This document shows positions 52,263 through 62,849 of a DNA stretch of 64,000 nt, in pieces. A program made the translations under genes and the position numbers. The DNA is from Roseovarius mucosus. GTDB taxonomy: Bacteria > Pseudomonadota > Alphaproteobacteria > Rhodobacterales > Rhodobacteraceae. The notes beneath the pieces are model-generated. The model saw only the letters and a list, made by a program, of their open reading frames with translations, was not told where the DNA came from and made no database searches. The stretch's first letter is position 1, and each line of letters begins with the position of its first letter. The DNA lies in the NCBI RefSeq assembly GCF_002080415.1, contig NZ_CP020474.1, positions 2,307,501 through 2,371,500 of the forward strand, written 5' to 3'.

Positions 52263-52942
52263 GCCTGCCTTTGATGCTCTTTGCCGCCGGGTTCGGCACG
52301 CGCATGGGGGCGCTGACCGCGTCCCGTCCCAAACCGCTGATCGAGGTGGCGGGCCGCCCGCTCATCGACCACGCGCTCGATCTTGCCACGGCGCATGGCG
52401 CGGCCCCGGTGGTGGCCAACCTGCACTACTTGCCCGACCAACTGGCGCAGCATCTGGCGGGGCGTAACATCCGCCTTTCTCTTGAAATGCCTGAGATTCT
52501 GGAAACCGGCGGCGGGCTTCGCGCCGCGCTGCCTCTGCTTGGCACTGGCCCGGTCTTTACCATGAATACCGATGCCGTCTGGCGTGGCCCCAATCCGCTT
52601 GACCAACTGGCTGGCCTCTGGCGTCCCGCAGAGATGGACGCGCTTCTGCTCTGCATCCCGCGCGCGCAAACCGTCGGCCATTCCGGCACGGGCGATTTCC
52701 AGATTGATGCCGACGGGCGCGCCACGCGCGGCCCCGGTTCGGTCTATTCCGGGCTTCAGATCGTGAAGCCTGACCTGCTGCATACCATCCCCGAGCGCGC
52801 CTTTTCCCTCAACCGCCTTTGGGATCTGATGTTGTCCGAGGGCCGGCTCTTTGCAGCCGATTACCCCGGCCAGTGGTGCGATGTCGGCCACCCAGAGGGG
52901 ATTGCCCTTGCCGAATCCCTGCTCGCGGCCCCCGATGTTTGA
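52259..52942 (+). CDS. murU: N-acetylmuramate-1-phosphate uridylyltransferase MurU
   Basis: Nucleotidyltransferase, 227 residues, transferring UMP to MurNAc-1-phosphate to give UDP-MurNAc. N-terminal signature LMLFAAGFGTRMGALTASRP-like with KPLIEVAGRPLIDHAL; FTMNTDAVWRG holds the metal Asp. Pairs with AmgK immediately upstream (ATGA overlap) in the fosfomycin-tolerant recycling shunt. Its stop overlaps the addB start by 8 bp. Confidence 0.92.
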   Translation: MSLPLMLFAAGFGTRMGALTASRPKPLIEVAGRPLIDHALDLATAHGAAPVVANLHYLPDQLAQHLAGRNIRLSLEMPEILETGGGLRAALPLLGTGPVFTMNTDAVWRGPNPLDQLAGLWRPAEMDALLLCIPRAQTVGHSGTGDFQIDADGRATRGPGSVYSGLQIVKPDLLHTIPERAFSLNRLWDLMLSEGRLFAADYPGQWCDVGHPEGIALAESLLAAPDV

Positions 52943-55874
52943 TCCTTCAGATACCCCCCGCCTTTATGGCGTGCCGCCCGGTGTGGATTTTCCCCGTGCT
53001 CTGGTCGAAGGCCTGCGCGCGCACCAATCAGGAAAACCGCCCGAGGTCCTCGCGCGCGTGCAACTTATCGTTAACACCCGTCGCATGGCCCGCCGCATCC
53101 GCGAGCTCTTCGACGCAGGCCCCCCCTGTCTTTTGCCGCGCATCAGCCTCCTGACTGATCTCGGAGAGTTGTGGGATCTGGCCCATATCCCCGATCCGGT
53201 GCCGCCCCTGCGCCGCAGGCTGGAATTGGTGCAGCTTATCGCGACACTTCTCGACAACGCCCCTGATCTTGCCCCCCGCAGCGCGATTTACGACCTGTCG
53301 GATAGTCTTGCGGGGCTGATGGATGAAATGCACGGCGAAGGTGTCGCACCGCAGGCGATCGAAACGCTCGATATCACCGATCAATCCGGTCATTGGGCGC
53401 GGATCAAATCCTTTCTCGGCATCGTCCGCCACTATTTCGAGATCGGCGGCGCCGCGCCCGATGTGGAAACCCGCCAGCGCCTTGTGATCGAACGGCTGGC
53501 CGCCCTCTGGGCCGATACCCCGCCCGCGCATCCCGTCATCCTCGCGGGGTCCACCGGCTCACGGGGGGCGACACAGCACCTTATGCAGGCGGTAGCGCGC
53601 CTGCCACAGGGGGCGGTCGTGCTGCCCGGCTTTGATTTTGAGATGCCCGCCCCCGTCTGGGATGCGCTGGGTGATGCCATGCTCTCTGAGGATCACCCGC
53701 AATACCGTTTTTGTCGGGTTGCCGCTGGGGCTGGGATCACGCCTACGGACATTCGCCCATGGTCTGATATCTCCCCCGCCAACCCGGCGCGCAACGCGCT
53801 GGTGTCGCTGGCCCTACGCCCCGCCCCTGTCACCGATCAATGGCTGCGCGACGGCCCGCATCTGCGCGACATCGCCGGGGCCATGGCCAATGTCACGCTG
53901 GTCGAGGCCCCGTCGCAACGCCAAGAGGCGCTCGCCATCGCCCTGCGCCTGCGCCAAGCGGCAGAGGACGGGCGCACCGCCGCCCTCATCACGCCAGACC
54001 GCACGCTCACCCGCCAAGTGACCGCAGCGCTCGACCGATGGGATATTCTGCCTGATGATAGTGCCGGTCTGCCGCTGCACCTGTCACCACCGGGGCGCTT
54101 TCTGCGCCATGTCGCCGATCTGTTTCGCACCCGGCTCAGCGCCGAATCTCTGCTCACTCTGCTCAAACATCCGCTGGCACATCAGGGGGCCGAGCGTGGC
54201 CCACATCTGCGCCTCACCCGCGAGCTGGAATTGCATCTGCGCCGCCACGGCCCCCCCTATCCGACCGAAGACAGCCTGCGCGCTTGGGGTGCTGCGCAAA
54301 AAGATCCCCTTGCCCCTGAATGGGTGAGCTGGCTTTGCGCTTGCTTTGTGAACAGAGACTATTCCGGCGAAATCCCTCTTGATCATAGCGTGGCCACGCA
54401 TCTCGACCTCGCGGAAAAGATCGCCCAAGGCTGCCATGGCACAGGCTCTGGCACGCTCTGGCTCAAGGATGCTGGGCAAGAGGCGCAAAAGGCCGTGACC
54501 GAACTTCGGGCCGAGGCCCATCATGCGGGCGCGCTCAGCGCCAGTGACTATTCCAGCCTGTTTCACAAGATTCTGAGCGCCCGCGAGGTGCGCAATCCTG
54601 TCGATCCGCACCCCCATATCCTAATCTGGGGCACGCTGGAGGCGCGCGTTCAGGGGGCCGATCTCTTGATTCTCGCCGGGCTGAATGAAGGGAGCTGGCC
54701 CGAATCCCCCAAACCCGATCCTTGGCTCAACCGTGCCCTGCGCCATCAGGTGGGGCTTTTGCTGCCCGAGCGGCGCATCGGCCTCTCGGCGCATGATTTC
54801 CAACAGGCGATCGCCGCGCCCGAGGTCTGGCTTACCCGGTCCGTCCGCTCTGCCGATGCCGAAACCGTGGTCTCGCGCTGGCTCAACCGCATTTTGAACC
54901 TGCTCTCTGGACTGCCGGATCAGGGGGGGCAGGCGGCGATTGAGGACATGCGCAACCGTGGCCGCCTCTGGCTCGACCGCGCCACGGCGCTAGAGGACCC
55001 GGGCGAGGTGCCGCGTGCCACCCGGCCTGCGCCCGCGCCGCCCGTTGCCGTACGCCCCGACCATCTGACCGTAACCGAGATCAAGCGGCTCATTCGCGAC
55101 CCCTACGCCATCTATGCCCGCCATATCCTCAAACTGCGCCCGCTTGATCCGCTGATGCGCGCGCCCGATGCGCTTTTGCGCGGCACCGTGCTGCATGAAA
55201 TTCTTGAGGGGTTCATTCGCGAAACACTGGATCACCCGGAGCACTGCGACCACGCCACATTGATGCGCCATGCAGAGACTGTTCTGGCCGAAAATGTCCC
55301 TTGGGCCGAGGCGCGCGCGCTGTGGCTGGCGCGGCTGGACCGTGTTGCCGACTGGTTCATCGACACTGAGGCGCGGCGTCGAACGCTGGCCCGACCCGTG
55401 TATTTCGAGGCTAGAGGCCGCGCCACCCTGCCAGATCTGGGCTTTACCCTTTCGGCCAAGGCCGACCGGCTCGATCTCGATGATCTGGGGCAGGTGCATA
55501 TCTATGACTATAAAACCGGCGCGCCCCCTTCGACCAAGGAACAAACCAGTTTCGACAAGCAATTGCTGCTTGAGGCCGCGATTGCCACCCGCTCCGGCTT
55601 TGAGGGGATGGGCCCAACCCGTGTCGCCCGCGCGGTCTTTATCGGGCTGGGTAGTGAACCCAAAGAATTGGACGCGCCGCTCGACACAGAACCACCTGAG
55701 AAGATCTGGGCCGAGTTCCACGCGCTGATTTCGGCCTATTTCGACCCTGATATGGGCTATACCGCGCGCCGCGCGCCGCGCAATGCCGATGAGGATGGGG
55801 ATTACGACCAGCTGGCGCGCTACGGCGAATGGGACCAGACCGATACACCCGACGTGACCAAGGTGGGCCAATGA
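52935..55874 (+). CDS. addB: Double-strand break repair protein AddB
   Basis: AddB subunit of the AddAB helicase-nuclease, alphaproteobacterial type, 979 residues from the ATG at 52935. The N-terminal two thirds form a helicase-like scaffold in which motif I is degenerate (LIVNTRRMARRIRELFD); GTLEARVQGADLLILAGLNE is the conserved motif V-like region. The C-terminal third is a RecB-family nuclease domain with catalytic VHIYDYKTGAPP. AddAB processes double-strand ends to a recombinogenic 3' overhang and replaces RecBCD in this group. Start overlaps murU; stop overlaps addA (ATGA). Confidence 0.95.
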   Translation: MFDPSDTPRLYGVPPGVDFPRALVEGLRAHQSGKPPEVLARVQLIVNTRRMARRIRELFDAGPPCLLPRISLLTDLGELWDLAHIPDPVPPLRRRLELVQLIATLLDNAPDLAPRSAIYDLSDSLAGLMDEMHGEGVAPQAIETLDITDQSGHWARIKSFLGIVRHYFEIGGAAPDVETRQRLVIERLAALWADTPPAHPVILAGSTGSRGATQHLMQAVARLPQGAVVLPGFDFEMPAPVWDALGDAMLSEDHPQYRFCRVAAGAGITPTDIRPWSDISPANPARNALVSLALRPAPVTDQWLRDGPHLRDIAGAMANVTLVEAPSQRQEALAIALRLRQAAEDGRTAALITPDRTLTRQVTAALDRWDILPDDSAGLPLHLSPPGRFLRHVADLFRTRLSAESLLTLLKHPLAHQGAERGPHLRLTRELELHLRRHGPPYPTEDSLRAWGAAQKDPLAPEWVSWLCACFVNRDYSGEIPLDHSVATHLDLAEKIAQGCHGTGSGTLWLKDAGQEAQKAVTELRAEAHHAGALSASDYSSLFHKILSAREVRNPVDPHPHILIWGTLEARVQGADLLILAGLNEGSWPESPKPDPWLNRALRHQVGLLLPERRIGLSAHDFQQAIAAPEVWLTRSVRSADAETVVSRWLNRILNLLSGLPDQGGQAAIEDMRNRGRLWLDRATALEDPGEVPRATRPAPAPPVAVRPDHLTVTEIKRLIRDPYAIYARHILKLRPLDPLMRAPDALLRGTVLHEILEGFIRETLDHPEHCDHATLMRHAETVLAENVPWAEARALWLARLDRVADWFIDTEARRRTLARPVYFEARGRATLPDLGFTLSAKADRLDLDDLGQVHIYDYKTGAPPSTKEQTSFDKQLLLEAAIATRSGFEGMGPTRVARAVFIGLGSEPKELDAPLDTEPPEKIWAEFHALISAYFDPDMGYTARRAPRNADEDGDYDQLARYGEWDQTDTPDVTKVGQ

Positions 55875-58800
55875 CTGCGCGTGATGCCGCCACTCAGGCA
55901 CAGGTTGAGGCCGCGCGCCCCGACCTCTCGACATGGCTGTCGGCCAATGCCGGATCGGGCAAAACGCGGGTGCTTACAGACCGTGTGGCGCGGCTTTTGC
56001 TCGATGGGGTCGATCCTCAGCATATCCTCTGCCTCACCTATACCAAGGCCGCGGCAAGCGAGATGCAGAACCGTCTTTTTCGCCGCCTTGGCGCTTGGGC
56101 GATGCTGGCCGATGCCGCGCTCATGCAAGAGCTTGACCTTTTGGGCCATGAGGGCGCGATCACCGAACAGACCCTGCGCGACGCCCGCCGCCTCTTTGCC
56201 CGCGCGATCGAGACGCCGGGTGGGCTGAAAATCCAGACGATCCACTCCTTCTGCGCCTCCCTTCTGCGTCGTTTTCCGCTCGAGGCGGGCGTCACGCCGC
56301 AATTCACCGAGATGGAGGATCGCACTGCCACCCTCTTGCGCGCCGAGATTGTCGAAGACTTGGCCGCCGGGCCGCAGGCCGCCACGTTTTACGCCCTTGC
56401 CAGACACTATTCCGGCGAAACTCTGGAAAAACTGACCGCCGAAATTGTCCGCAACCGCAGTGGATTTGCACAACCGCTCAGCGATGCCGATCTGGCCGCC
56501 CTCTTTGATCAGCCCAAGGGGCTGAGCGCCCAGATGATCCGCGACGGGGTGTTTCTGGGCAGTGAACAGGCGCTTCTCGGCCACCTCATGCCTGCGCTTC
56601 AGGCCGGGTCTGCCAATGACGTCAAGGCCGCCGCCAAGCTCGCGCAAATGAGCGCGTTGGACCTGCGCGCGCTGCCCGTGCTCGAGGATGTCTTTCTCAC
56701 TGGCAAAGGGGCCAAATCGCCCTTTTCCGCCAAGTTAGGCTCTTTTCCGACCAAGGCGACCCAAGGTGTCCTTGCCTCTGTCCTGCCGCAGATCGAACAA
56801 TGGATGCTGCGCGTCGAAGCGGCGCGCCCCGCGCGCCTTGCCCTCCTTGCGATGCAGAAAACCCGCGCTTTGCATGACTTCGCCCGCGCTTTCCTGCCCG
56901 CCTATGAACGCGCCAAGCAATTGCGCGGCCTCCTTGATTTCGACGATCTGATCCTGCGCGCCCGCGATCTTTTGACCGATCCAGCGGTCGCGGCTTGGGT
57001 GCTCTACAGGCTTGATGGTGGCATCGACCATATTCTTGTGGACGAGGCGCAAGACACCAGCCCCGTCCAATGGCAGGTCATCGAACGTCTGGCGCAGGAA
57101 TTCACCAGCGGCGAGGGCGCGCGTGCCGATGTGGCGCGTACGATCTTTGTCGTGGGCGACAAGAAACAGTCGATCTATTCCTTTCAGGGGGCCGACCCGC
57201 GAGAATTCGACCGCATGCAGCAGGAATTTGGCCTGCGTCTGAGCGCCACCAACACCCCGCTGCAATCGCGCGTTCTGGCTTATTCCTTTCGCTCGTCGCG
57301 GGCGATCCTGACCACCGTCGATTGCTGCTTTGATCAAAGCAGCGAGAGCGGTTTTACGCCGGAAGAGGGTCACAAAGCCTTCTTTGATACCCTCCCCGGT
57401 CGCGTCGATCTCTGGCCTCTGGTCGAGAAACCGGATGAGGACGAGCCGCCCGCCTGGCACATGCCCGTAGACATCCGCGCCACCAACGATCCGGCAATCC
57501 TTTTGGCGCGGCAGGTTGCGGCGGCCATGCGCGATATGATCACCGCGCGGCAGGCCATCCCCGATCCCAAATCGCCCAGCGGTTTTCGCGCCGTGCAACC
57601 CGGTGATTTCCTCATCCTTGTGCGCCGCCGGTCCGCGCTCTTTCACGAGATCATCCGCGAATGCAAGGCGCAGGGCCTGCCCATCGCCGGGGCTGACCGG
57701 CTCAAGGTGGGGGCGGAACTTGCCGTGCGCGATCTTGAGGCGCTCTTGTCCTTTCTCGCCACGCCCGAGGATAGTCTGGCGCTGGCCACTGCCCTGCGCT
57801 CGCCGCTCTTTGGCTGGTCCGAACAGCAGCTCTACACCCTCGCGCAGGGCCGCAATCGTCCCTATCTCTGGGAGGAATTGCGCGCCCGCGCCGCCGAGCA
57901 TCCCGACACCATCACAATCCTGCGTGACCTGCTTGATCACGCCGATTTCCTGCGCCCCTATGACCTGATCGAGCGTGTTCTGACCCGCCACGATGGCCGC
58001 CGCCGTCTGCTCGCCCGTCTGGGGACCGAGGCGGAGGATGGCATTGACGCCCTTCTGGCGCAGGCCATGGCCTATGAACGTCGCGCGGTGGATAGCCTAA
58101 CGGGCTTTCTCGTCTGGATGGAAACCGACGATCTCGAGATCAAGCGCCAACTCGACAGCGCTGGCAACCGCATCCGCGTCATGACCGTGCATGGGGCCAA
58201 GGGGCTTGAGGCGCCCGTCGTGATCCTGCCTGAATGTGGCGTTTGGCGCACGCCCCCAGCGCCACAGATCGTGACGCAAGCGGGCCATGCCCTTTGGACC
58301 GGGCGCGCCGATGACATGCCGCCCAGCTTGGCCGCAGCGCTCGATACTGAACGCCGCGCGCTTTTGGCGGAACGTGACCGCCTGCTCTATGTCGCCATGA
58401 CGCGGGCCGAGACGTGGTTGATCGTTGCTGCCCATGGCGATCTGGGTAAACAAGGCGACACCTGGTATGAAAAGGTGCAGCGCGGGATGCTGGCCGCAGG
58501 CGCGCAACCCCACAGCTTTGCCCATGGCCCTGGCCTGCGTCTTGATCATGGCATTTGGGCTGAAACAGAGACTAATTCAGCGCCCTCTGCGTCCCCTCAA
58601 ACAATCACCCTCGATCCGCTCTTTCAGCGCCCCGCCCCGCTCCCTGCGCGCCTCAAAACGCTCAGCCCGTCAGAGCTGGGCGGGGCCAAGGCGCTGCCCG
58701 GCGAACGCGGGCTGGATGAAGAGGCCGCAAAACGGCGCGGTCGTCAGATCCACCGTCTGCTTGAATTCCTGCCCACTGTGCCTGCCCATGACTGGCCCGC

Positions 58801-59242
58801 CACCGCTGCGCGGCTTCTGTCCAATGGGGGTGATGCCGCGACAGGCGAAGAACTCGCCCTTCTTCTCGCCGAGGCAGACAAGGTGCTGACACGGCCTAGC
58901 CTTCTGGCCCTTTTCACGCCCGCTGCGCTGACAGAGGTGGCGATCACCGCCACCCTCGACCCGCTTCAGGGGCGGCGCATCCATGGTGTGATTGACCGCC
59001 TGATTATCGAAGATACCCGCATCCTCGCCGTTGATTTCAAGACCAACGCGCTGGTGCCCGACACGCCCGCCGACTGCCCTGATGCCCTGCTGCGGCAGAT
59101 GGGGGCCTATGCCCACGCGCTCGGGCAGCTCTACCCGGATCATCGCACTGACACCGCGATCCTCTGGACCCGCACCGCCACGCTCATGCCCTTACCCCAC
59201 GATCTTGTGACTGCGGCGCTGGAATCCACCACCATCGCTTGA
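55871..59242 (+). CDS. addA: Double-strand break repair helicase AddA
   Basis: AddA, 1123 residues, the motor and nuclease subunit. UvrD-type helicase motifs: Walker A ANAGSGKT (25-32), motif Ia-Ic [16 protein letters not shown], motif [18 protein letters not shown], motif [20 protein letters not shown], motif [20 protein letters not shown] and motif [17 protein letters not shown]. The C-terminal RecB-like nuclease has [20 protein letters not shown]. All key residues appear intact, so the enzyme should be active. The start overlaps the addB stop; the 14-residue longer frame was rejected. Confidence 0.96.
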   Translation: MTARDAATQAQVEAARPDLSTWLSANAGSGKTRVLTDRVARLLLDGVDPQHILCLTYTKAAASEMQNRLFRRLGAWAMLADAALMQELDLLGHEGAITEQTLRDARRLFARAIETPGGLKIQTIHSFCASLLRRFPLEAGVTPQFTEMEDRTATLLRAEIVEDLAAGPQAATFYALARHYSGETLEKLTAEIVRNRSGFAQPLSDADLAALFDQPKGLSAQMIRDGVFLGSEQALLGHLMPALQAGSANDVKAAAKLAQMSALDLRALPVLEDVFLTGKGAKSPFSAKLGSFPTKATQGVLASVLPQIEQWMLRVEAARPARLALLAMQKTRALHDFARAFLPAYERAKQLRGLLDFDDLILRARDLLTDPAVAAWVLYRLDGGIDHILVDEAQDTSPVQWQVIERLAQEFTSGEGARADVARTIFVVGDKKQSIYSFQGADPREFDRMQQEFGLRLSATNTPLQSRVLAYSFRSSRAILTTVDCCFDQSSESGFTPEEGHKAFFDTLPGRVDLWPLVEKPDEDEPPAWHMPVDIRATNDPAILLARQVAAAMRDMITARQAIPDPKSPSGFRAVQPGDFLILVRRRSALFHEIIRECKAQGLPIAGADRLKVGAELAVRDLEALLSFLATPEDSLALATALRSPLFGWSEQQLYTLAQGRNRPYLWEELRARAAEHPDTITILRDLLDHADFLRPYDLIERVLTRHDGRRRLLARLGTEAEDGIDALLAQAMAYERRAVDSLTGFLVWMETDDLEIKRQLDSAGNRIRVMTVHGAKGLEAPVVILPECGVWRTPPAPQIVTQAGHALWTGRADDMPPSLAAALDTERRALLAERDRLLYVAMTRAETWLIVAAHGDLGKQGDTWYEKVQRGMLAAGAQPHSFAHGPGLRLDHGIWAETETNSAPSASPQTITLDPLFQRPAPLPARLKTLSPSELGGAKALPGERGLDEEAAKRRGRQIHRLLEFLPTVPAHDWPATAARLLSNGGDAATGEELALLLAEADKVLTRPSLLALFTPAALTEVAITATLDPLQGRRIHGVIDRLIIEDTRILAVDFKTNALVPDTPADCPDALLRQMGAYAHALGQLYPDHRTDTAILWTRTATLMPLPHDLVTAALESTTIA

Positions 59243-59301
59243 CGCGCCGCGCCCGGCTCCATAGGTTCACGACCGAAACCCTGACCACTAGGAGACAGAT
59301 C

Positions 59302-59622
59302 ATGGCCACCGTTGCCGTCACCGACGCCACATTCGACGCCGAAGTCAAGAATTCCGACATTCCCGTCGTCGTGGATTTCTGGGCCGAATGGTGCGGCCCC
59401 TGCAAACAGATCGGCCCGGTTCTGGAAGAACTGTCAAGCGAGATGTCCGGCCGCGTCAAGATCGTTAAGGTCGATGTGGATAGCAACCCGAATTCCGCCG
59501 TCGCCATGGGCGTGCGCGGCATCCCGGCGCTCTTCATCTTCAAGGACGGGCAGGTTGTTTCGAACCGCGCTGGTGCTGCCCCCAAGGCCGCCCTCCAGAG
59601 CTGGATCGAAGACAGCATCTGA
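59302..59622 (+). CDS. trxA: Thioredoxin
   Basis: Thioredoxin 1, 106 residues, with the active site WCGPC at 30-34 (redox Cys31 and Cys34), cis-proline in [12 protein letters not shown] and the buried Asp in VVVDFWAEW. Reduces ribonucleotide reductase, methionine sulfoxide reductase and others. The ATG at 59302 follows TAGGAG; the longer upstream frame is not real. It has its own terminator right after the stop. Placement next to addA is conserved in alphaproteobacteria but has no obvious functional basis. Confidence 0.97.
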   Translation: MATVAVTDATFDAEVKNSDIPVVVDFWAEWCGPCKQIGPVLEELSSEMSGRVKIVKVDVDSNPNSAVAMGVRGIPALFIFKDGQVVSNRAGAAPKAALQSWIEDSI

Positions 59623-59642
59623 GCCTGCAACGCCACAAGATC

Positions 59643-59677
59643 AAAAGGGGTCGCGCCGGTCGCGGCCCCTTTTCTTT
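59643..59677 (+). terminator. Rho-independent terminator after trxA
   Basis: 13-bp stem AAAAGGGGTCGCG / CGCGGCCCCTTTT with one wobble and a 5-nt loop, ending in TTTTCTTT. Confidence 0.92.
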
Positions 59678-59703
59678 GGCCACAAAACCCGCATGATCAC
59701 ACC

Positions 59704-60852
59704 ATGACCCTGACCAATGCTGACATTACAGAGCTGACCGCGCTGCGCCACCTGCTGCACCAACACCCCGAAGTGTCTGGACTAGAGCAGGGGACAGCCC
59801 GGCGTGTTATCACGGCTCTCACGGACCACACGCCCGATCGCGTGCTGACGGGGCTTGGCGGGCATGGCGTGGCGGCGGTCTACGACGGCGAGGGTCAAGG
59901 GCCAACGCTCCTCTTTCGCTGCGAACTTGACGCGCTGCCGATCACCGAGCAGGGCGATCTGCCCCACCGTTCGACCGTGCCCGGCACGGGGCATCTCTGT
60001 GGCCATGATGGGCATATGACGGTGATTCTGGCGCTCGCGCGTCTCTTGTCTCGTCAGCGCCCTGCGCGGGGTCGGGTTGTGCTGCTGTTCCAGCCCGCCG
60101 AGGAAACCGGCGCAGGCGCAGCGGCAGTGCTGCGCGATCCAGAATTCGAGACTATTTCACCTGATTATGCCTTTGCCCTGCACAATATGCCGGGCCTGCC
60201 CTTGGGGCATGTCGGCCTCATCCCCGGCCCGGTCAATTGCGCCTCGCGCGGTATGTCCATTACCCTCAGCGGAAAATCCGCCCATGCGTCAGAGCCAGAG
60301 AATGGCCGTTCGCCGATGCAAGCGCTGTCGCATCTTATGCCCGCGCTGACCGCCCTCAGCCGGGGCATACCGCAAGATCACGATTTCACTCTGGCCACCG
60401 TCACCCATACCAGCATGGGCGCACCTGCCTTTGGCATCGCACCGGGCGAGGCCACGCTCTACGTTACGCTGCGCACTCTCGTTGACGCTCAGATGCAGGC
60501 GCTGTGTGATCGTGCTGAAACGCTGGTGACAAACACCGCAGCGGCGCACGACATCAGTGTTGAAATCAGCTATCACGATATTTTCACGCATTGCGCAAAT
60601 GATCCCGATGCGACTCTGATTTTGCGCAAGGCGCTCGATGCGCTGCACGTGCCCCATGACGCGCGCGGCTTGCCAATGCGCGCGTCCGAGGATTTTGGCC
60701 GCTTTGGTCAACGCGCCCGCGCTGCCATGCTCTTTCTTGGCGCAGGTTCCACCCATGCCGCGCTGCACAATCCAGACTACGATTTTCCCGACGACCTCAT
60801 TCCCATTGGGGCGCGCATCTTTCATCAGGTCGCCCGCGACATGCTGGGTTAG
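59704..60852 (+). CDS. M20 family amidohydrolase (hippurate/N-acyl amino acid hydrolase-like)
   Basis: Zinc-dependent M20D peptidase-like hydrolase, 382 residues, cytoplasmic. Metal ligands are in GHLCGHDGHMTVI (Cys, His), QPAEETGAGA (Glu) and FALHNMPGLPLG (His); the C-terminal ligand His is in GSTHAALHNPDYDF. The dimerisation or lid domain starts near residue 180 (GMSITLSGKSAHASEPENG). Such enzymes release amino acids from N-acyl conjugates; the closest by eye are hippurate hydrolase and aminobenzoyl-glutamate hydrolase-like proteins. No ribosome-binding site was found at a good distance; it begins 26 bp after the trxA terminator. Substrate unknown. Confidence 0.9.
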   Translation: MTLTNADITELTALRHLLHQHPEVSGLEQGTARRVITALTDHTPDRVLTGLGGHGVAAVYDGEGQGPTLLFRCELDALPITEQGDLPHRSTVPGTGHLCGHDGHMTVILALARLLSRQRPARGRVVLLFQPAEETGAGAAAVLRDPEFETISPDYAFALHNMPGLPLGHVGLIPGPVNCASRGMSITLSGKSAHASEPENGRSPMQALSHLMPALTALSRGIPQDHDFTLATVTHTSMGAPAFGIAPGEATLYVTLRTLVDAQMQALCDRAETLVTNTAAAHDISVEISYHDIFTHCANDPDATLILRKALDALHVPHDARGLPMRASEDFGRFGQRARAAMLFLGAGSTHAALHNPDYDFPDDLIPIGARIFHQVARDMLG

Positions 60853-60856
60853 CCTG

Positions 60857-60888
60857 CCCTTGCGCCCTCTCCCGACCCCTTCCATATA
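60857..60888 (+). promoter_or_regulatory. Heat-shock (sigma-32, RpoH-type) promoter candidate for hslVU
   Basis: CCCTTGCG (-35 element at 60857-60864) and CCATAT (-10 at 60882-60887) with 17 nt between them match the RpoH pattern CTTGAA-N13-17-CCATNT. The position, 26 bp before the hslV start, and the fact that hslVU is a classic heat-shock operon support it. An AAGGAGG ribosome-binding site follows. Confidence 0.6.
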
Positions 60889-60913
60889 GGGGACACAGAA
60901 TAAGGAGGCCCAA

Positions 60914-61468
60914 ATGAGCGATTTTCCCGGGTGGCACGGCACCACCATCATCGGTGTGCGGCGCGGCGGCGAGGTTGTCGTTGCCGGGGATGGGCAGGTC
61001 AGCCTTGGACAGACGGTGATCAAGGGTACCGCCCGCAAGGTGCGCCGCCTGTCGCCCGGGGGGCATCCGGTGGTCGCGGGCTTTGCCGGGTCTACGGCGG
61101 ATGCCTTTACCCTGCTCGAACGGCTGGAAACCAAACTTGAGGCGACACCGGGCCAATTGCAACGCGCCTGCGTGGAATTGGCCAAGGATTGGCGCACGGA
61201 TAAATACCTGCAAAAGCTCGAGGCGATGCTCATCGTCACCGATGGCGATCAGCTCTATGTCATCACCGGAGCGGGCGACGTGCTCGAGCCAGAGCATGAC
61301 GTGGCCGCCATCGGCTCGGGCGGCAACTTCGCTCTCGCTGCGGCGCGCGGTCTGGCCGAAAATCCCGACCTGAGCGCCGAGGATATCGCCCGCCGCGCCA
61401 TGGCCATCGCCGCCGATATCTGCGTCTACACCAATGGCAAGCTGACGGTGGAAAGGATTTCCAAATGA
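60914..61468 (+). CDS. hslV: ATP-dependent protease subunit HslV (ClpQ)
   Basis: Proteasome-like peptidase, 184 residues. It assembles as a double hexamer and degrades unfolded proteins with HslU. The catalytic threonine is Thr10 in [20 protein letters not shown], so nine residues must be removed first, unlike in E. coli where the Thr follows Met directly; this short propeptide is usual in alphaproteobacteria. RKVRRL and [14 protein letters not shown] are core motifs. The stop overlaps the hslU start (ATGA). Confidence 0.95.
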   Translation: MSDFPGWHGTTIIGVRRGGEVVVAGDGQVSLGQTVIKGTARKVRRLSPGGHPVVAGFAGSTADAFTLLERLETKLEATPGQLQRACVELAKDWRTDKYLQKLEAMLIVTDGDQLYVITGAGDVLEPEHDVAAIGSGGNFALAAARGLAENPDLSAEDIARRAMAIAADICVYTNGKLTVERISK

Positions 61469-62772
61469 CCGACCTGACCCCGCGCGAGATTGTCTCGGAG
61501 CTTGACCGCTACATCATCGGCCAGAAAGAGGCCAAGCGCGCCGTTGCCGTCGCCCTGCGCAACCGTTGGCGGCGCAAGCAGCTCTCCGATGATCTGCGCG
61601 ACGAGGTGTATCCCAAGAATATCCTCATGATCGGCCCCACCGGCGTTGGCAAAACCGAAATCTCCCGCCGTCTCGCCAAACTCGCCCGCGCGCCCTTTAT
61701 CAAGGTCGAGGCGACCAAATTCACAGAAGTCGGCTATGTCGGCCGTGACGTCGAACAGATCATCCGCGATCTTGTCGACAGTGCCATTGCCCAGACCCGC
61801 GATTGGATGCGCGACGACGTCAAGACCCGCGCCGAACAGGCCGCCGAAGAGCGCGTGATCACCGCTATCGCTGGCGAGGATGCCCGCCAAGGCACCCGCG
61901 ATATGTTCCGCAAGAAGCTGCGCGAGGGGCTGCTTGACGACACCATGATCGACATCGAGGTGGCCGATACCTCTAGCCCCTTGGGCATGATGGATATTCC
62001 CGGCCAGCCCGGCAGCCAGATGGGCATGATGAACCTCGGTGATATCTTTGGCAAAGCGTTCGGCCAGCGCACCACGACCAAGCGTGTCAGTGTCGCCGAC
62101 AGCTACGCGCTTCTGATTGGCGAAGAGGCCGACAAACTTCTTGATGATGAAACTGTCCACCGCACCGCACTCGAGGCGGTCGAACAGAACGGCATCGTTT
62201 TCCTTGATGAGATCGACAAGGTCTGCGCCCGTTCGGACGCGCGCGGTGCCGATGTCAGCCGCGAAGGCGTGCAGCGTGATCTCTTGCCGCTGATCGAGGG
62301 CACGACCGTTTCGACCAAATATGGCGCGGTCAAGACCGACCATATCCTCTTCATCGCGTCTGGGGCCTTTCACATCGCCAAACCGTCAGACCTCTTGCCG
62401 GAGTTGCAAGGCCGCCTGCCCATCCGGGTTGAGCTGCGCGCGCTGACCGAAGGTGATTTCGTCCGCATCCTGACCGAGACGGACAATGCCCTCACCCTGC
62501 AATACACCGCCCTCATGGGCACCGAAGAGGTGACGGTCAGCTTTACTGAGGATGGCATCGCCGCCCTCGCCCATATCGCGGCAGAGGTCAATCAATCGGT
62601 CGAAAACATCGGCGCGCGGCGGCTCTACACCGTCATGGAACGGGTGTTCGAAGAACTGTCCTTCACCGCCCCCGACCGCGCCGGCGAGACCGTGACGGTC
62701 GATGCAGGCTTCGTCGAGGCGAACTTGGGCGAGCTGATGCGGTCCGCGGATTTGAGCAGGTATGTTTTGTAG
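61465..62772 (+). CDS. hslU: ATP-dependent protease ATPase subunit HslU (ClpY)
   Basis: AAA+ unfoldase, 435 residues. Walker [10 protein letters not shown] (57-65), pore loop [11 protein letters not shown], Walker [13 protein letters not shown], sensor arginines in [14 protein letters not shown] and the C-terminal tail ADLSRYVL that docks into HslV are all there. The I-domain (about 110-230) carries [19 protein letters not shown]. Coupled to hslV by ATGA overlap. It is the last core gene on this side; the next genes are on the other strand and look accessory. Confidence 0.97.
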   Translation: MTDLTPREIVSELDRYIIGQKEAKRAVAVALRNRWRRKQLSDDLRDEVYPKNILMIGPTGVGKTEISRRLAKLARAPFIKVEATKFTEVGYVGRDVEQIIRDLVDSAIAQTRDWMRDDVKTRAEQAAEERVITAIAGEDARQGTRDMFRKKLREGLLDDTMIDIEVADTSSPLGMMDIPGQPGSQMGMMNLGDIFGKAFGQRTTTKRVSVADSYALLIGEEADKLLDDETVHRTALEAVEQNGIVFLDEIDKVCARSDARGADVSREGVQRDLLPLIEGTTVSTKYGAVKTDHILFIASGAFHIAKPSDLLPELQGRLPIRVELRALTEGDFVRILTETDNALTLQYTALMGTEEVTVSFTEDGIAALAHIAAEVNQSVENIGARRLYTVMERVFEELSFTAPDRAGETVTVDAGFVEANLGELMRSADLSRYVL

Positions 62773-62849
62773 GGGGGCTAGAGTGGAGGTAGAACGTGCG
62801 AATGGCAACTTTCCGCTTTGTAAATCCTACTACTCTTAATCATTGACGC

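Noticed and set aside
56735..57991. 418-codon open frame on the minus strand
   Set aside because: Antisense to addA, whose helicase motifs cover the same stretch.
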